Shown here: positions 61,188 through 64,000 of the stretch, one piece after another
Numbering within the stretch: position 1 is the first letter of the stretch
How the letters are laid out: each line of letters starts with the position of its first letter
Assembly: GCA_010909725.1 (NCBI GenBank)
Contig: JAACMV010000021.1
Span: 289,497 to 353,496, forward strand
Length of the DNA stretch: 64,000 bases
Direction of reading: 5' to 3'
Source: Picochlorum sp. 'celeri'
Taxonomy: Eukaryota > Chlorophyta > Trebouxiophyceae
Notes under the pieces: model-generated
The model's input: the letters and a program-made list of their open reading frames with translations, nothing else
The model's database searches: none
What the model was told of the DNA's origin: nothing
Position numbers and translations under genes: made by a program

Positions 61188-62603
61188 ATGGAATCAGAAG
61201 AGCACTTTGGTAAAACAAGGGGGGTGCAACAGGAGAATTTCCCTGTGGTTCCTGAAGCCCTGTTAGCAGAGCATCATGAGGGAGGGTCTGCAGATGCAGT
61301 AGAATTTGGAGGGAATCAGCAGCATATCTTTCAGTTGGAACCGACTGCGACGATTGGAGCACAGAAAAACAAACAGTCAAGGTCTACTGGAGGAGGTTCA
61401 GGTGGGAAGACGTATGGTGCCATTAGAAGTAAAACTCAATTTCGAGGGGTGACCCAGGTTGTGAGCAAGCTCCGGCAAAAAGCAAAGTATGATGTGCAAT
61501 TTGTGTTCTGTGATGCTGGTGTGAAGAAGCATCCTAAAATATACGGGTTCAACTCGATTGAACAGGCGGCTAGGGCGTTTGATGTGTTGTTATTAAAGAG
61601 GCATTTTGAGCGTTTTGATGGCGGAGAGACTCCTGAGGAGTATTCCATACCACTTGAATTAGAGACAAACAACCCTGCAAGTGACTATGCGTATCATAAA
61701 AGTCTGCTCATGCTGATTGCGAATGCTTCTAGAGATCAGATAGTGTATGCTCTGAAGGATGTGTCAAAATCACGGTTGCCATTTACGAAAGAGAGCATGT
61801 ATGATGATTTGCGGTCAAAGATTGTGCAAGAGGATGTGAATGGTGGTCAAACACAACAGCAGAATATTGGTGTAGAAGAAAGATATGATATAGAGAAGGA
61901 GAAGAGAACGTCGTATGAAAAGAATGGTGTGGATGAGAGACAAGCAAAGGCAGCCAGGGTCAGTACGGATGATTATGCGCCGGATGCTCTGGAAAACTCT
62001 TTGATGATGCAGATGCTTCAGAATCTCAACTCTGAACTGCCCAAAAGTTTTCCATCCACACCACGAGACTCTGAGGGAAATTTGACGCATGATGGTTTGT
62101 ACTTTGTGCTGGAGGTTTGCAGATTATGTGGTCAAAAATACCCAGAATTATTGCTGTGCCATGACATGTTATCTGTCTGGAATGCATGCGTGTCCAGCGG
62201 CAATGGCCTTGATGACGTACTGAAGCAAGTATCTGTGAATTTCCCAGGCCATGTGTATCGGGTAGAGTTGGAAGACATTGTCAAGATTGAGAGTTTGAGA
62301 GATGCAATGAAATATGTTATGGAATTATGGAGCTCTGGAAGATTATCTAGTTGCATAGAAGCATTTATGCAAGAGATTGAGCAGATTGGTGAAGAGAACG
62401 GAGGCAACAATATATCGTCGCAACAGAATATGTCGCCATCCATGCAAAACCTTCAGTCGGCATTTTTACCACAGCTAGCATTGTTGCAGTCTGCTGGACC
62501 TGGGCAAGGGTCTGCACCACGATTGAGCAACGAGGACATGCAAGCCCTGGTTCGCGATATAAACTTTCCAGCGACTGGTACAAATAATTCAACCATGTTT
62601 TGA
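61188..62603 (+). CDS. AP2/ERF-like DNA-binding protein
   Basis: 471 aa, single exon. Residues about 75-140 form an AP2-like domain: KTYGAIRSKTQFRGVTQ (the FRGV element), KYDVQFVFCDAGVKK, IYGFNSIEQAARAFDVLLLK (helix with the 'AARAFD' signature). The rest is largely helical and Gln/Asn-rich, with a Cys-containing segment (VCRLCGQKYPELLLCHD) and a Met/Gln/Ser-rich tail typical of transcription factors. AP2-type factors regulate stress and development in plants and algae; the target is unknown. The stop lies 40 nt from the convergent condensin gene. Confidence 0.75.
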   Translation: MESEEHFGKTRGVQQENFPVVPEALLAEHHEGGSADAVEFGGNQQHIFQLEPTATIGAQKNKQSRSTGGGSGGKTYGAIRSKTQFRGVTQVVSKLRQKAKYDVQFVFCDAGVKKHPKIYGFNSIEQAARAFDVLLLKRHFERFDGGETPEEYSIPLELETNNPASDYAYHKSLLMLIANASRDQIVYALKDVSKSRLPFTKESMYDDLRSKIVQEDVNGGQTQQQNIGVEERYDIEKEKRTSYEKNGVDERQAKAARVSTDDYAPDALENSLMMQMLQNLNSELPKSFPSTPRDSEGNLTHDGLYFVLEVCRLCGQKYPELLLCHDMLSVWNACVSSGNGLDDVLKQVSVNFPGHVYRVELEDIVKIESLRDAMKYVMELWSSGRLSSCIEAFMQEIEQIGEENGGNNISSQQNMSPSMQNLQSAFLPQLALLQSAGPGQGSAPRLSNEDMQALVRDINFPATGTNNSTMF

Positions 62604-62643
62604 TTTGCAATTCGTCTAGTTACAGTAATGTAAATTGTCAAAA

Positions 62644-64000
62644 TTAGTCAACAACATCCATGGAGTTTGGCACTGCAGCAATCAAATCGTCACTTGGCTC
62701 CTCTTCCTTGATCATTGGTGTATTATTCTTTGAGTGAAGCGGCGATTCTCCTACAGCGCCATTTGGTTGCTTGCCAGAAAGTCTGCCATCTGCATTTTCT
62801 TTATTTGTGTCGTCTACTGTCAGGTCATTCATCTGCTCCTCAACACTGTCCATGGTCTCACCATCTACTTCCCCATTGATTTCTTTCCACTCGGCAATAT
62901 AATGCAGTACCTTGGATTCAAAGTCATCCGCGAGTTCTTTGGATTCAGGCTTGCTGGCTGATTTCTTCACTTTGGCAACAATGGCAAGCATGATTTGGGC
63001 AGTCTCATCATCTTCCAGTGCATTCTTGTATGCGCCATGGCCCTCAATGAGTTTCTTCACACCCTTATCGCTCGTTGGAAGCTGGCTAATGCAGAATGCA
63101 ATATTTCTCCATTGCAAGGCATCTTCAGTTGAAGCAAATCGCTGGCACAGCTTTTCCACCAGTGCATCACCATGCTTGTCCTTTTTGATGTGAACAAGCA
63201 ACTGTTGCATGACCGATTGGAATTGAGCATTCGTCAATGATGTATCGCGGCTGAGCACGCTAAGCATATCTGGAAGCAGATTATAAATAGGAGAGGTTCC
63301 CTTGTATTCTTTCTTGGCCAATTCGTGGAAGAATAGAGATGCCAGAGCTGCAACTCGTTCATCAGAATCTTCAAGACAGGCTGCCATCTTGGCAATGTGA
63401 CCCTTCACCTTCATCATGTCATTCAGGATCAAATGCGTTAAGACCATCATGGCTGTTTTCCGGACACCAGTATCTGGGTCACCGAGTGGCCTGTACACAT
63501 GCTCGGTCCACGGTTCTAATGCATTTGGAAACCTGAGTGCCAAGTCTCCCAGGGCAATTACCAAATTACTACGAATTTTTGGCTCAACGACTCTATTCTG
63601 CAACAGGGTGAACAATAACTGCAGATTGCTTTCACAAATCTTCACATCTACAACCATGAGTTTTGTCAGGGCCAGGAGGGCTGAGGATTTCAAGGTTGGC
63701 TCTGCAGTGTGGAATGATGGATGGCGACACGTGTTGATCACCATTTTAGCAAACGGCTTGATGATACTATTGGAGAATTGTACAATCTGGCGTTCTGCTG
63801 CATCCTTCATATTATCAAGTTCAGCATCGGCTGCCACACCCCCAACACCGAGCTCCGCATTAATGTCTTCTTCTTCTTCTGCGTTGCGTTGTGATGGATT
63901 CCCTGATGCCTCTGCAGCCTTCCTCTCAGCGTCAAGCCGGGCTCGCCGAACGTATTTTGCACTCTTCTCAATCAGGACGAGGTGTCTGAGTGAAATTTCT
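62644..64000 (-). CDS. NCAPD2: Condensin complex subunit CAP-D2 (3' part)
   Basis: HEAT-repeat regulatory subunit of condensin, needed for mitotic chromosome compaction. The reading frame is open from the stop at 62644 to the right edge, so the start is outside the window; 452 codons are seen. The Cnd1 domain is clear: AEPTLKSSALLALTKLMVVD, VVEPKIRSNLVIALGDLALR, LGDPDTGVRKTAMMVLTHLI and KKEYKGTSPIYNLLPDMLS. The downstream half (QQLLVHIKKDKHGDALVEKL) is helical, and the C-terminal ~110 residues are acidic and disordered (DDTNKENADGRLSGKQPNG), a site typical for CDK regulation. CAP-D2 rather than CAP-D3 is inferred from the IYNLLPD region. Confidence 0.93.
   Translation of the reverse strand, partial: EISLRHLVLIEKSAKYVRRARLDAERKAAEASGNPSQRNAEEEEDINAELGVGGVAADAELDNMKDAAERQIVQFSNSIIKPFAKMVINTCRHPSFHTAEPTLKSSALLALTKLMVVDVKICESNLQLLFTLLQNRVVEPKIRSNLVIALGDLALRFPNALEPWTEHVYRPLGDPDTGVRKTAMMVLTHLILNDMMKVKGHIAKMAACLEDSDERVAALASLFFHELAKKEYKGTSPIYNLLPDMLSVLSRDTSLTNAQFQSVMQQLLVHIKKDKHGDALVEKLCQRFASTEDALQWRNIAFCISQLPTSDKGVKKLIEGHGAYKNALEDDETAQIMLAIVAKVKKSASKPESKELADDFESKVLHYIAEWKEINGEVDGETMDSVEEQMNDLTVDDTNKENADGRLSGKQPNGAVGESPLHSKNNTPMIKEEEPSDDLIAAVPNSMDVVD

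Overview
The window looks like nuclear DNA of a unicellular photosynthetic eukaryote, most likely an alga of the plant (Archaeplastida) lineage. Eukaryotic housekeeping genes (eIF3a, fibrillarin, uS19/RPS15, UBC12, SEC31, DPM1, condensin CAP-D2, NDUFA12) sit beside genes with plastid or mitochondrial targeting signals: ClpP, RecA, a y-like thioredoxin, an RSH (p)ppGpp enzyme, MscS, LpxK and the plant-type photolyase/alpha-beta hydrolase fusion. I cannot name the species. Genes are dense, on both strands, and intron-poor. Where introns occur they are mostly 64-256 nt GT-AG introns, often with a GTACG donor and a TGCAG acceptor.

Layout. 1-2.1 kb: 5' part of a secreted Glu-Pro/Pro-rich surface protein (minus), then a palindrome-rich spacer. 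2.7-10.3 kb: DHHC palmitoyltransferase, eIF3a, a bacterial-type Orn/Lys/Arg decarboxylase and a UBE2S-like E2. 10.7-20.6 kb: secreted GH16 glucanase, a broken lectin-like relic, ClpP, fibrillarin, a RING protein, an NSUN rRNA methyltransferase, mitochondrial RecA and NDUFA12. 20.6-26.4 kb: a probable Tnp2/CACTA-type DNA transposon with an intact 1104-aa transposase and a divergent spliced second ORF. 26.7-34.6 kb: an NTF2-like membrane protein, a secreted TIM-barrel hydrolase, RSH, a mitochondrial-carrier-like protein and RPS15. 35.3-43.6 kb: UBC12, a DOMON-cytochrome b561, a BspA-like fragment, an unknown secreted protein and a prominin-like pentaspan. 43.6-50 kb: SEC31, a short-chain dehydrogenase and thioredoxin. 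50.3-59.7 kb: DPM1, a small basic protein, photolyase-hydrolase, LpxK, an FAD amine oxidase, MscS and a small ROMO1/MGR2 gene. 59.7-64 kb: two uncharacterised small genes, an AP2-like factor and condensin CAP-D2, which runs off the right edge.

The genes do not form an operon or a dedicated system. Recurrent themes are organelle stress and maintenance (RecA, ClpP, RSH, Trx, MscS, FAD oxidase), ubiquitin and NEDD8 conjugation (UBE2S, UBC12, RING), and cell-surface or wall proteins (Glu-Pro protein, GH16, TIM-barrel hydrolase, DOMON-b561, prominin). Convergent neighbours often end only 27-40 nt apart, so their 3' UTRs must overlap. The most unusual items are the transposon with its unknown second ORF, a run of back-to-back palindromes at 2.42-2.49 kb with a near copy at 27.84 kb, an RSH whose hydrolase domain looks dead, and several short spliced genes that simple ORF calling misses.
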